The notes under the pieces were generated by a model, which did not search any database, was not told where the DNA came from, and was given only the letters and a program-made list of their open reading frames with translations. 18,331 nucleotides of DNA from Bacillota bacterium (GTDB lineage Bacteria > Bacillota > DTU025): positions 1-18,331 of the forward strand of contig DMOT01000145.1 of NCBI GenBank assembly GCA_003456765.1. The letters run 5' to 3'. Each line of letters begins with the position of its first letter. Within the stretch, counting starts at the first letter, position 1. Shown here piece by piece: positions 7,325 to 14,106 of the stretch. The position numbers and the translations under genes are program-made.

Positions 7325-8326
7325 TCACCTGTACTCCGCTGAAACTTCATCGCTGCGAAGGCTCTCCTGGCCAAATATGTCTCTCGCAACCACCACAAAC
7401 CTTACTTGCGAGCCGCGCTGACGAGAAGAGAGAGATACTACAGCTGACGACGCCGGAGCTTCTACAGCACTGGATCTAGATGCAAGGTATCGATCCTGGG
7501 TGGAATAACGCCAGTAGACCCTATGGTGGTCAATTGTATCCCCTTCAACAGGAGACCACGACACCGTAGCATGGGTATCATCAATGCTGACGGCCACATC
7601 CGTTGGAGCACTTGGGCAGGGCCGAAAACCGACTTCCACTGAAAGGTCCCCGAATCCAGGAGCCCAGTTAACTGTGGTCTTCTTGCCCGGACAGACTCCC
7701 AGGCCTATGTAGTCGCTTTCGTAGAGAGCTGATCCATCCTCCCTTAGAAAGACCAATCGTAGGTCATATGATCTTGGAACATAGCCTGAGTCCTCTACGA
7801 CAAAACGACCTCCGGAGCCCGGCACTTCCCTATAGGAACGATAGGCTGAAGTACCCCCTGCATGATACACCCAGAACTCCGCAGAAGATATGGAGCCGGC
7901 CTCTGGCAACCCGTCAGCCAATGCCACGAATCTGATTCTGCCCGGCACCGGGTTCAGGGTTATTGGGAGCCGAGCAACCGCATCCCGTGCCACTTCTACC
8001 TTAGCCTTCCCTTCGTAGATCACATCCCCCTCACCGTCAACCGCAGCCGCGTCAACATTCCACATTCCAGCCGCTAAGGATTGAATCAGCCCTGATGCAG
8101 AGTCATCTACAATAGCAAGCTCCTCTACGACCTCCAACCCTCCCAACGTCAGCCTTATGATGATTACTTCAGGAGGACATGCCGCCGACGGAATAGAACT
8201 GATCGACGCGCGTACAGACATGGATCCAGTGCCCGCCTCCACTTGCGAGTGCCTCAGGCAACCACAGATTCCGACAGTGATTGCGACTATCACCATACCG
8301 GCTGCCAATTGCAGCTTCTTGCGCAT
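7325..8326 (-). CDS. Lipoprotein with C-terminal fibronectin type III domain
   Basis: A 333-residue predicted secreted lipoprotein. It starts MRKK, followed by a hydrophobic stretch (LQLAAGMVIVAITVGI) and a lipobox-like ICGC with Cys23 as the likely lipidated residue. Residues about 30-235 form beta-rich repeats without a family I recognise (ITLNPVPGRIRFVALADG and similar). Residues about 238-333 look like a fibronectin type III domain: SAPTDVAVSIDDTHATVSWS, then a YWRY strand and a GSQVRFVVVARD strand. The frame is open further upstream, to 8512, but ATG 8326 is chosen because it gives the signal peptide and has GAGGGGGG just upstream. Such proteins sit outside the cell on the membrane and may bind other proteins or sugars; the actual ligand is unknown. 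It is divergent from the GGDEF-EAL gene. Confidence 0.75.
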   Translation of the reverse strand: MRKKLQLAAGMVIVAITVGICGCLRHSQVEAGTGSMSVRASISSIPSAACPPEVIIIRLTLGGLEVVEELAIVDDSASGLIQSLAAGMWNVDAAAVDGEGDVIYEGKAKVEVARDAVARLPITLNPVPGRIRFVALADGLPEAGSISSAEFWVYHAGGTSAYRSYREVPGSGGRFVVEDSGYVPRSYDLRLVFLREDGSALYESDYIGLGVCPGKKTTVNWAPGFGDLSVEVGFRPCPSAPTDVAVSIDDTHATVSWSPVEGDTIDHHRVYWRYSTQDRYLASRSSAVEAPASSAVVSLSSRQRGSQVRFVVVARDIFGQESLRSDEVSAEYR

Positions 8327-8349
8327 GTTGAACCCCCCTCTCCATAAGT

Positions 8350-8466
8350 TGGACGCGGCATCCCAGCCATGAGCGGACCATCGCGAGACCGCCGGGCCGG
8401 AATGCTGAGCTCTTGAAGCAAGCATCTGTCTGCAAGCGGACGGCTCTCGGGACTGCGCTGCCTCCA
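8350..8466 (-). other. Possibly structured 5' leader of the lipoprotein gene
   Basis: The 5' region of the lipoprotein gene contains two nested long-range complementarities. Plus-strand segments 8384-8393 and 8439-8449 pair over 10 bases with one bulge. Segments 8350-8364 and 8450-8466 pair imperfectly outside them. The enclosed bases hold another small hairpin (ATGCT/AGCAT on the minus strand). It does not fit the c-di-GMP, TPP or glycine riboswitch patterns I can recall. The long upstream frame extension through this region is probably not translated. Confidence 0.3.
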
Positions 8467-8508
8467 CCTGATGTCTTCCTCTTTCTAATTCTATATCCTC
8501 CCATATAT

Positions 8509-8534
8509 TCAAATCTCACCCGGGTGATATTTGA
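8509..8534. promoter_or_regulatory. 26-bp palindrome, candidate operator between divergent genes
   Basis: The sequence is symmetric around 8521/8522. A perfect 12-bp core TCACCCGGGTGA (8516-8527) is flanked by one mismatched base on each side and then by TCAAAT on the left and ATTTGA on the right. Such a long dyad midway between a lipoprotein gene and a GGDEF-EAL gene is most simply an operator for a dimeric regulator acting on one or both. No T-run follows, so a terminator is unlikely. Confidence 0.55.
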
Positions 8535-8574
8535 GCCGCACTGTGAAGGTTTTTCATCTATTTTGTCGAAGGCT

Positions 8575-8587
8575 ATTGTCAGACAAT
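8575..8587. promoter_or_regulatory. Second palindrome, GntR/FadR-like operator pattern
   Basis: ATTGTC-A-GACAAT is a perfect 13-base dyad 67 bases before the GGDEF-EAL start. Its core TTGTCAGACAA fits the TnGTnnnACnA pattern known for FadR-type GntR regulators. No promoter with clear -10 and -35 boxes is visible around it. The remainder of the 8327-8653 gap holds nothing further except a small GGGG/CCCC hairpin at 8642-8653 overlapping the ribosome binding site of the next gene. Confidence 0.4.
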
Positions 8588-8653
8588 GAGAATAGCTGCT
8601 CCAGTGCGACTCATATCAGCCGCAACTACTTGCTTTTTTAGGGGGATCACCCC

Positions 8654-10426
8654 ATGATACTGCCATTATCACGACAGCAACGTCTTGGAGATCTCAGCTC
8701 TGCAGACTCGGCCTTATTGATTCTGGTTGTAGCCGCGGTTCTTCTCTCGGTGATTACCCTCAGAGCGAACCACGCAGATCACGACCATCGAGGCAGCATG
8801 CAGTCTGGCGCAGTAAGTGCTTTCGGCCCCATTGATGAGGCTATTCTTCCTCAGCCAGCTTCCGGCAGCGCCCCGGTATCTTACACCCCTGCATGCATCA
8901 TAGGTGCCTCTCCTTCCCTCGCAATTAGCCCATCTGTCTGGTCAAGGCTGCTTTCAACGCCATGGGAAACCATGATCCTGGCTCTGGTCTTCGTGGCAGC
9001 ATTGGCTGCATGGCTTCTTGCAGCCCGCAGGAAGCTGAAGCCTGAGAACCAGCATCACTCAGCCAGTCGGGACCAACTTACCGGCTTGCCGAACCGATCC
9101 GCCCTTATCAGCCAGATCGAAGAGGCCATAAAGGCTGCAAAGCTTGGCAGGCGAAGTGCCCTCCTGCTCATCGACGTAGACGACTTCCGAACACTCAACA
9201 ACACCCTCTCGTATGGAGCAGGCGATGAAGTGCTGGTACAGGTGGCGCAGCATATAGCAGACCAGGTCAGGGACGAGGACTTTGTCGCCCGCTTCGGCGA
9301 TGATGCCTTCGCCGTACTAGCCCGCACTCCCACCCTTGACCAGGCAATGGTCACGGCAGAACGGATACGCGAGTCGTTGGAGAGCATGAGAGTGCAAATG
9401 GGTGTAGCCCCGATCAGAATCTACCTTACAGCAAGCATCGGAGTATGCGGAATAGATGGAGAATCCTCTGCGAAAGATGTGGCACTCCGAGCTGATTCGG
9501 CTCTCTGCCAGGCCAAGGAGTCCGGCAAGAACAGGGTCGTGTCTCTCAGCGGTTCTGCCGACGGCACTGAAGGTGAGCCTGATGCCTATGCCAGGATTGC
9601 AATGATAGAGGATGCACTGGAGAATGACAAGTTTATCTTGCACTTTCAGCCAATCCTCCCCATCGGCTCTATCAATCGCCACAAGAGCGATTCACGACTA
9701 CGACAAACCGCGTCCTCTGAGTATGATAATGCCCTGAAATGGGTAGGGGGCGAAGGCACGGCTCGCCTCTACGAAGCCCTGGTTCGCATAGAAAGTGCCG
9801 ATGGCAGAGTGATCCCGCCCGGCGAGTTCATTCCATGGGCTGAAGCCATCGGGCTGATACCGCAGGTAGATCTATGGGTGCTGAGAAAAGTGATTGCCAT
9901 TCTCAACGAAAGGCCTGACATGAATATTGCCATGAATCTCTCAGCAAGAAGCATCAGCAGATCGTCCTTCCTTGCCCAGGTGGAAAGGTGTGTGTCCCGA
10001 AGCGGGCTGGCACCGGGGAGGTTAGGATTTGAGATCACCGAGACGGCGGGACTTGGCAACCTCAAAGCAGTCCGCAACTGGATGAAGCGCATGAAGACGC
10101 TGGGGTGCTGTTTCGCCATAGATGATTTCGGGTCCGGACATACGTCCATGGCCTACCTGAGCAATCTCCCGGTTGACATAGTCAAGGTGGCAGGCACAAT
10201 CGTACGGGGCATGCCAGGCAATCCCGCACACGGGTCGATTGTCGAAGCCATAAGCTCCATGGTCCATGTGGCCGGCGCTTGGACAGTAGCAGAATCCGTG
10301 GAGAATGGAGAGATACTATCAGCGTTGATGGACATGCGTGTGGACTTCGCGCAGGGCTTCTACTTTGCACGCCCGTCGGACCTGGAGACCATTGCCGCGC
10401 GCACTCCGAGAAACCCTGTAGCATAA
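8654..10426 (+). CDS. Membrane GGDEF-EAL protein, probable c-di-GMP phosphodiesterase
   Basis: A 590-residue protein acting on the second messenger cyclic di-GMP. A membrane segment (about 19-37), an extracytoplasmic loop of about 70 residues that begins with a His-rich patch (NHADHDH, 40-46), and a second membrane segment (about 106-124) are followed by a GGDEF domain (about 138-298) and an EAL domain (about 315-582). The GGDEF signature is degenerate: RFGDDAF at 213-219 lacks the second Gly and the catalytic Glu, so cyclase activity is unlikely. The EAL residues look intact: EAL 374-376, Asn428, Glu460 and Glu463, Asp490-Asp491, Lys511, AESVE 546-550 and Gln567. There is an unusual insertion of about 30 residues between FQPI and YEAL. 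ATG 8654 has AGGGGG at 8 bases. The protein is probably a phosphodiesterase with a sensory N-terminus. Confidence 0.9.
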   Translation: MILPLSRQQRLGDLSSADSALLILVVAAVLLSVITLRANHADHDHRGSMQSGAVSAFGPIDEAILPQPASGSAPVSYTPACIIGASPSLAISPSVWSRLLSTPWETMILALVFVAALAAWLLAARRKLKPENQHHSASRDQLTGLPNRSALISQIEEAIKAAKLGRRSALLLIDVDDFRTLNNTLSYGAGDEVLVQVAQHIADQVRDEDFVARFGDDAFAVLARTPTLDQAMVTAERIRESLESMRVQMGVAPIRIYLTASIGVCGIDGESSAKDVALRADSALCQAKESGKNRVVSLSGSADGTEGEPDAYARIAMIEDALENDKFILHFQPILPIGSINRHKSDSRLRQTASSEYDNALKWVGGEGTARLYEALVRIESADGRVIPPGEFIPWAEAIGLIPQVDLWVLRKVIAILNERPDMNIAMNLSARSISRSSFLAQVERCVSRSGLAPGRLGFEITETAGLGNLKAVRNWMKRMKTLGCCFAIDDFGSGHTSMAYLSNLPVDIVKVAGTIVRGMPGNPAHGSIVEAISSMVHVAGAWTVAESVENGEILSALMDMRVDFAQGFYFARPSDLETIAARTPRNPVA

Positions 10427-10453
10427 AAAAACGCCCTGACAGAACTCAGGGCG
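10425..10453 (-). terminator. Intrinsic terminator of the tRNA operon
   Basis: CGCCCTGA and TCAGGGCG form an 8-bp stem (10432-10453) with a six-base loop. On the minus strand it is followed directly by seven T residues, a classical Rho-independent terminator 10 bases after tRNA-Glu. The stem may also end the plus-strand GGDEF-EAL transcript, whose stop codon overlaps the A-run, but the plus-side T-run is poor. Confidence 0.9.
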
Positions 10454-10462
10454 GATAATTTC

Positions 10463-10538
10463 TGGTAGCCCCGACGGAGTTCGAATCCGTGTCTTCGCCT
10501 TGAGAGGGCGACGTCCTAGACCGCTAGACTACGGGGCC
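10463..10538 (-). tRNA. tRNA-Glu (anticodon CUC)
   Basis: A 76-base gene with acceptor GGCCCCG/CGGGGCT (one G-U pair), a D arm, an anticodon stem TCGCC/GGCGA around loop CTCTCAA, and a T arm ACGGA-TTCGAAC-TCCGT. The 3' ACCA is encoded. The anticodon CTC reads GAG. It lies 7 bases after tRNA-Gln in the same transcript. Confidence 0.95.
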
Positions 10539-10545
10539 ATGAAAT

Positions 10546-10619
10546 TGGCTGGGGAGGAAGGATTCGAACCCTCGCAATCAGATCCAGAGTCTGACGTCCT
10601 ACCACTAGACGACTCCCCA
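10546..10619 (-). tRNA. tRNA-Gln (anticodon CUG)
   Basis: A 74-base gene with acceptor TGGGGAG/CTCCCCA, discriminator G and encoded CCA. The anticodon stem TCAGA/TCTGA encloses CTCTGGA, giving anticodon CTG for CAG codons. The T loop is GTTCGAATC. The U1-A72 first pair and G73 are typical glutamine identity features. Both tRNAs here have C34, so U34 isoacceptors must be encoded elsewhere. Confidence 0.95.
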
Positions 10620-10641
10620 ACGGACGCAATGTCCACTGCTG

Positions 10642-10670
10642 ATTATAGCAGAGGCCTTCACGTTTGTAAA
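10642..10670 (-). promoter_or_regulatory. Promoter of the tRNA operon
   Basis: On the minus strand TTTACA (10665-10670) and a perfect TATAAT (10642-10647) are spaced by 17 bases, ending 22 bases before the mature 5' end of tRNA-Gln. This fits a sigma-A promoter with a short leader. Confidence 0.88.
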
Positions 10671-10720
10671 GGACTCGAATTGCCCAAGTTGCCCACTTGC
10701 CCCGCCTGCTACGACAAGGC

Positions 10721-10760
10721 AAAAAGACAAACAGAAGCGAGCATGGGCCTCGCCTCTGTT
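10721..10760 (-). terminator. Terminator after the CBM gene
   Basis: On the minus strand AACAGA-g-GCGAG pairs with CTCGC-t-TCTGTT (10730-10760, an 11-bp stem with one mismatch and a seven-base loop), followed by TGTCTTTTTG. It lies 85 bases after the CBM gene stop and just before the tRNA promoter, so it separates the two transcription units. Confidence 0.75.
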
Positions 10761-10845
10761 CTTCATTGTCACCCCGGCCAAGGATTTTGGCCTCAGTGAG
10801 CCTGGCTGAGCAGCTGGCATACAGGAGACGCTCGCGGCTCCAGAT

Positions 10846-11301
10846 CTACCCGTTGTGTATGTCAAAGCTCCAGTTCAGGCCGTAGTTGTTGTCCCAGTTA
10901 CTAGCCCGGTCTTTGAAACAGAAATTGAGTCGAGATGTCTCCCCGGGATCTAACGGAATCGTTGCCCTCCACACGCCTGGCTTCTCTTGCGACATCGGGA
11001 TATCGAGCACACTGTGCCATGCCCCCGCTGCCCCGAACCCCGCGTGCAGATACATGCTATCGGCACCCGCTTCTGCCAGAAGGCCGTTGTATTTTACGGT
11101 TACTTCTTCGCCTGCTGTTATCGGCATCGGCGAAACTGACACACCGCCTGTAAGATAGGTATCCTTTTGGGTTGCTCTACCAGTCCCAGATCTCGTGCCT
11201 GAAGTGCGCGTGCCTTTCCCTTTTGGGCTCCTGGCAGCCGGAGTCGTTTCCGAAGCGATCTCCATGTCAGTACCCGGCGCCTGCCTCCTTTGCCATAACA
11301 C
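10846..11301 (-). CDS. Stand-alone starch-binding (CBM25/CBM53-like) protein
   Basis: A 151-residue protein whose residues 52-149 look like a carbohydrate-binding module of the CBM25/CBM53 starch-binding type. VTVKYNG is followed by MYLHAGFG, then WHSVLDIPM, then GVWRATIPL, and finally NFCFKDRASNWDNNYG and LNWSFDI. Trp95, Trp111, Trp136 and Trp144 are candidates for sugar stacking. The first 50 residues are a basic Gly/Ser/Thr linker without a signal peptide, so it may act in the cytoplasm, for example on glycogen. No catalytic domain is attached. The start is GTG 11301 with AAAGGGGG about 10 bases upstream; an ATG at 11265 is the alternative. The ribosome binding site sits in the loop of a 7-bp inverted repeat (11305-11331). 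It may be co-transcribed with mtaD, 171 bases upstream. Confidence 0.75.
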   Translation of the reverse strand: MLWQRRQAPGTDMEIASETTPAARSPKGKGTRTSGTRSGTGRATQKDTYLTGGVSVSPMPITAGEEVTVKYNGLLAEAGADSMYLHAGFGAAGAWHSVLDIPMSQEKPGVWRATIPLDPGETSRLNFCFKDRASNWDNNYGLNWSFDIHNG

Positions 11302-11304
11302 CCA

Positions 11305-11331
11305 AGACTAACCCCCTTTCGAGATTAGTCT
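11305..11331 (-). promoter_or_regulatory. Inverted repeat enclosing the CBM gene ribosome binding site
   Basis: AGACTAA (11305-11311) and TTAGTCT (11325-11331) are perfect complements with a 13-base loop. On the minus strand the loop contains AAAGGGGG, the ribosome binding site of the CBM gene. It may expose or limit initiation, or act as a DNA operator. The rest of 11332-11472 shows no gene. Confidence 0.4.
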
Positions 11332-11472
11332 GTCGTTCAAAGCCACAGCTTATTAGCGCAAATCCGCGCTGAATATGGCTGAGCTCGGGGCAGAAGCCAA
11401 TTCCAGCAAAGAATCTGGCTGGCTATGCCCGCACAGCATTGCCGGCCACGCTCTCTCGAGCATCAAGCAGCA

Positions 11473-12786
11473 CTATCCTCCTGCCACAAGACGCAAGGCC
11501 CGCTTGTCAACCTCAAGCATGATCTCTTCCTCATCTATTCCTACGATCTTCCTCTCATCCATCACTACCCGGCCATCGATTATTACAGTGCTTACATCCG
11601 CTCCACACGATGAGTAGACTATGTGTGACGAAAGGTCCACAGTCGATGTAGGGGAAAGATGTGGAGCATCAAAATCCATAAGGATTATGTCTGCCCTCTT
11701 GCCAACCTCTATCGAGCCTATTGAATCCTCAAGCCCGAGGCAAATAGCTCCATCAATCGTTGCCATCTCGAGACAGGTCCGGGCAGGCATTGCCGTGGAT
11801 TCCCTGAGCGACACCTTGTGCAGCAAAGCTGCAAGCCGCATCTCCTCTATCATGTCCAGGTTATTGTTGCTTGCCGCCCCGTCGGTTCCAAGACCCACTT
11901 TTATCCCGGACTCAATCATCTTTGGCACTGGAGCGACTCCTGAAGCCAGTTTCATGTTGGAGCCAGGGTTATGAGCCACCTTCACCTTGTAATCTGCAAG
12001 GATATCTATGTCTTCATCCGATACGGCAACGCAGTGGGCCGCCAGAACAGGCACCTGTAAAATGCCGCCGGCCTCAACAAACTTGACAGGGCTCATCCTA
12101 AACTGCTTTCTCGAGTCACTCACTTCCCGCTCTGTTTCGGATATGTGGATGTGAACACCTACTCCGAGATCGGCAGCGCGCTGGGCCACCTTAGAAAGGA
12201 AGCTGCGCGAGCAAGTATAAGGAGCATGCGGACCGAGCATCGTCGTAATTCTTCCCCCCGCCGCTCCGTGCCACTTCTCGCAGAACTCCGCGCTTCTGGC
12301 GAGTTTCTCATCGCCCTTTCCGTCCAGCGAACCCATGCCAATCGAGAGTGACGCCCTGATGCCAGACTCTTCTACTGCCCTGGCTGCCTCGTCCATGAAG
12401 AAATACATGTCAGCAAATGTCGTGGTTCCGGACCTTATCATCTCGATGCAGGCAAGTAGAGTTCCCCAGTAGACATCTTCAGCAGTAAGCCTTGCCTCTA
12501 TAGGGAATATCTTGGTTTCGAGCCACTCTTGCAGTGGCAGATCATCAGCATATCCCCTGAACAACGTCATGGCGGCATGGGTGTGGGCATTGATAAGCCC
12601 GGGCAACGCGACGCGGCCGCGTCCCGCAATCCGCGTGACATCCCCGGAGAGTTCTTGAGGAAGCTCAGCGGCCGGGCCAACATACGTTATCTCCCCCGAG
12701 TCCGCAAGCACAGCGCCTTTTGGAATTATCCGCCCACCTCGGTCCATAGTCATCAATGTTACATCTTCAATCAGCAAAACACTCAA
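11473..12786 (-). CDS. mtaD: 5-methylthioadenosine/S-adenosylhomocysteine deaminase
   Basis: An amidohydrolase of 437 residues that deaminates methylthioadenosine to methylthioinosine and S-adenosylhomocysteine to S-inosylhomocysteine, using one metal ion. From the TTG start the signatures are NAHTHA (His68, His70), GPHAPYT (His187), HIHISET (His214, Glu217), AAHC (His251) and LGTDGAASNN (Asp302), the full MtaD set. The frame is open to ATG 12822, but that start has no ribosome binding site and adds 12 atypical residues. TTG 12786 gives MSVLLIEDVTLMTMD, the family's usual start, with AGGAGG 13 bases upstream (a rather long spacing). It follows ahcY by 51 bases and is the third gene of the SAM by-product operon. 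Confidence 0.92.
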   Translation of the reverse strand: MSVLLIEDVTLMTMDRGGRIIPKGAVLADSGEITYVGPAAELPQELSGDVTRIAGRGRVALPGLINAHTHAAMTLFRGYADDLPLQEWLETKIFPIEARLTAEDVYWGTLLACIEMIRSGTTTFADMYFFMDEAARAVEESGIRASLSIGMGSLDGKGDEKLARSAEFCEKWHGAAGGRITTMLGPHAPYTCSRSFLSKVAQRAADLGVGVHIHISETEREVSDSRKQFRMSPVKFVEAGGILQVPVLAAHCVAVSDEDIDILADYKVKVAHNPGSNMKLASGVAPVPKMIESGIKVGLGTDGAASNNNLDMIEEMRLAALLHKVSLRESTAMPARTCLEMATIDGAICLGLEDSIGSIEVGKRADIILMDFDAPHLSPTSTVDLSSHIVYSSCGADVSTVIIDGRVVMDERKIVGIDEEEIMLEVDKRALRLVAGG

Positions 12787-12837
12787 TTTGCTGCTTACAC
12801 CTCCTGCTTGCACCGCAAACATAGAACACAGGCAGAA

Positions 12838-14103
12838 TCACACGGTTCCAGCCTGCCAGCCCTCAAGATACCTCTTCTGCGTGCCTGTAAGGGCATCTAT
12901 GGATATCCCGGCGGCCTCGAGAGCAAGCCCGGCCACGCGGTGGTCAACCTCGGATGGAACAGGGTAAAGCCTTGGCTCAAGTTCCCTGCCGTGCTCCGCA
13001 ATATGCAGAATAGAGAGCGCCTGCACGCCAAAGCTCATGTCCATTACTTCGACCGGGTGCCCATCGCCTGCGGCGAGGTTGACCAGGCGCCCCTCGGCAA
13101 GCAGATAGAGACGGCGCCCACCCGCAGTGCTGTATTCCTCTATGTTGGGCCGCACCTGCCTGGGTGGTCCAGTGCAAATTGACAGTAAGTCGGGTTTCGA
13201 TATCTCCACGTCGAAATGGCCTGCATTGGCCAGAATCGCACCGTCACGCATCCGTTCGAAGTGTTCCTTTCGGATCACATCGCGGCATCCTGTGGCGGTA
13301 ACGAAGAAATGCCCTTCGCAGGCAGCGCGTTCCATAGGCATCACTCTGAATCCGTCCATGGACGCCTCGCACGCCGCAACAGGGTCGACTTCCGTAACTA
13401 CAACGTCTGCGCCGAGGCCGCGAGCCCTCATCGCAAGGCCCCTTCCACACCAGCCGTAACCTGCAACCACAACGCAGCGGCCTGCTATTGTGAGGTTGGT
13501 TGTGCGCATGATCCCGTCCCACGCAGATTGGCCCGTGCCGTACCTGTTGTCGAAGAGCCGCTTCATCCTGGCGTCATTTACGGCTATTGCCGCGAAAGCG
13601 AGCTCTCTTGCAGCTTCCATAGCACGAAGGCGGTGCACACCGGTGGTCGTCTCCTCACACACGCCAAGGATTCTCGGAAGGAGCGCTTTTCTTGCCGTGT
13701 GAACCCTGCTGACCAGATCCCCGCCATCATCCATTAGCACATCAGGCCCGATATCCAGAGCCATATCGAGAAATTGAGAGTATTCTTCATCTGTTGAGCC
13801 ATGCCAGGCATACACCGAAATTCCAGATTCCTCAGCAAGTGCGGCAGCCACATCGTCCTGCGTCGACAGAGGGTTGCTCCCCGTAACGGCTACCCGGGCT
13901 CCGCCTGCCGCAAGCAGCATAGCAAGCCTGGCGGTTTTGGCCTCCAGGTGGCAGCAGACTGCAACCTTCAAGTCTTCAAGCGGCATCGTCCGACTAAACT
14001 CTCTCTCGATAGCGCCGCAAATAGGCATGTGCGCTCTCACCCACTCTATCTTGGCGCGCCCTTGCGGTGCAAGGCTCTCATCGCGCACAACTGAAGCATG
14101 CAT
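12838..14103 (-). CDS. ahcY: S-adenosylhomocysteinase-like NAD enzyme, possibly S-inosylhomocysteine hydrolase
   Basis: A 421-residue member of the adenosylhomocysteinase family, which splits SAH to adenosine and homocysteine with bound NAD. Visible elements: DDGGDL (125-130), EETTTGVH (150-157), Lys181 and Asp185-Asn186 at the catalytic positions, GYGWCGRG (215-222) for NAD, NAGHFDVEI (293-301) and GRLVNLAAGDGHP (338-350). The active-site Cys of the human enzyme is Thr190. The C-terminal tail that reaches the neighbouring subunit in eukaryotic enzymes is absent, as in archaeal and thermophile forms. The adenine-contact motif is HLEAK (His52, Glu54, Lys56) instead of HxTxE, a form reported in archaeal enzymes that prefer S-inosylhomocysteine. 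It starts 3 bases after the phosphorylase stop and precedes mtaD. Confidence 0.92.
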   Translation of the reverse strand: MHASVVRDESLAPQGRAKIEWVRAHMPICGAIEREFSRTMPLEDLKVAVCCHLEAKTARLAMLLAAGGARVAVTGSNPLSTQDDVAAALAEESGISVYAWHGSTDEEYSQFLDMALDIGPDVLMDDGGDLVSRVHTARKALLPRILGVCEETTTGVHRLRAMEAARELAFAAIAVNDARMKRLFDNRYGTGQSAWDGIMRTTNLTIAGRCVVVAGYGWCGRGLAMRARGLGADVVVTEVDPVAACEASMDGFRVMPMERAACEGHFFVTATGCRDVIRKEHFERMRDGAILANAGHFDVEISKPDLLSICTGPPRQVRPNIEEYSTAGGRRLYLLAEGRLVNLAAGDGHPVEVMDMSFGVQALSILHIAEHGRELEPRLYPVPSEVDHRVAGLALEAAGISIDALTGTQKRYLEGWQAGTV

Positions 14104-14106
14104 TCC

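Noticed and set aside
8327..8512. N-terminal extension of the lipoprotein (start at 8512)
   Set aside because: It would bury the signal peptide inside the protein; ATG 8326 has its own ribosome binding site and gives a proper lipoprotein signal.
8327..8653. c-di-GMP riboswitch near the GGDEF-EAL gene
   Set aside because: Neither strand shows the conserved GEMM blocks.
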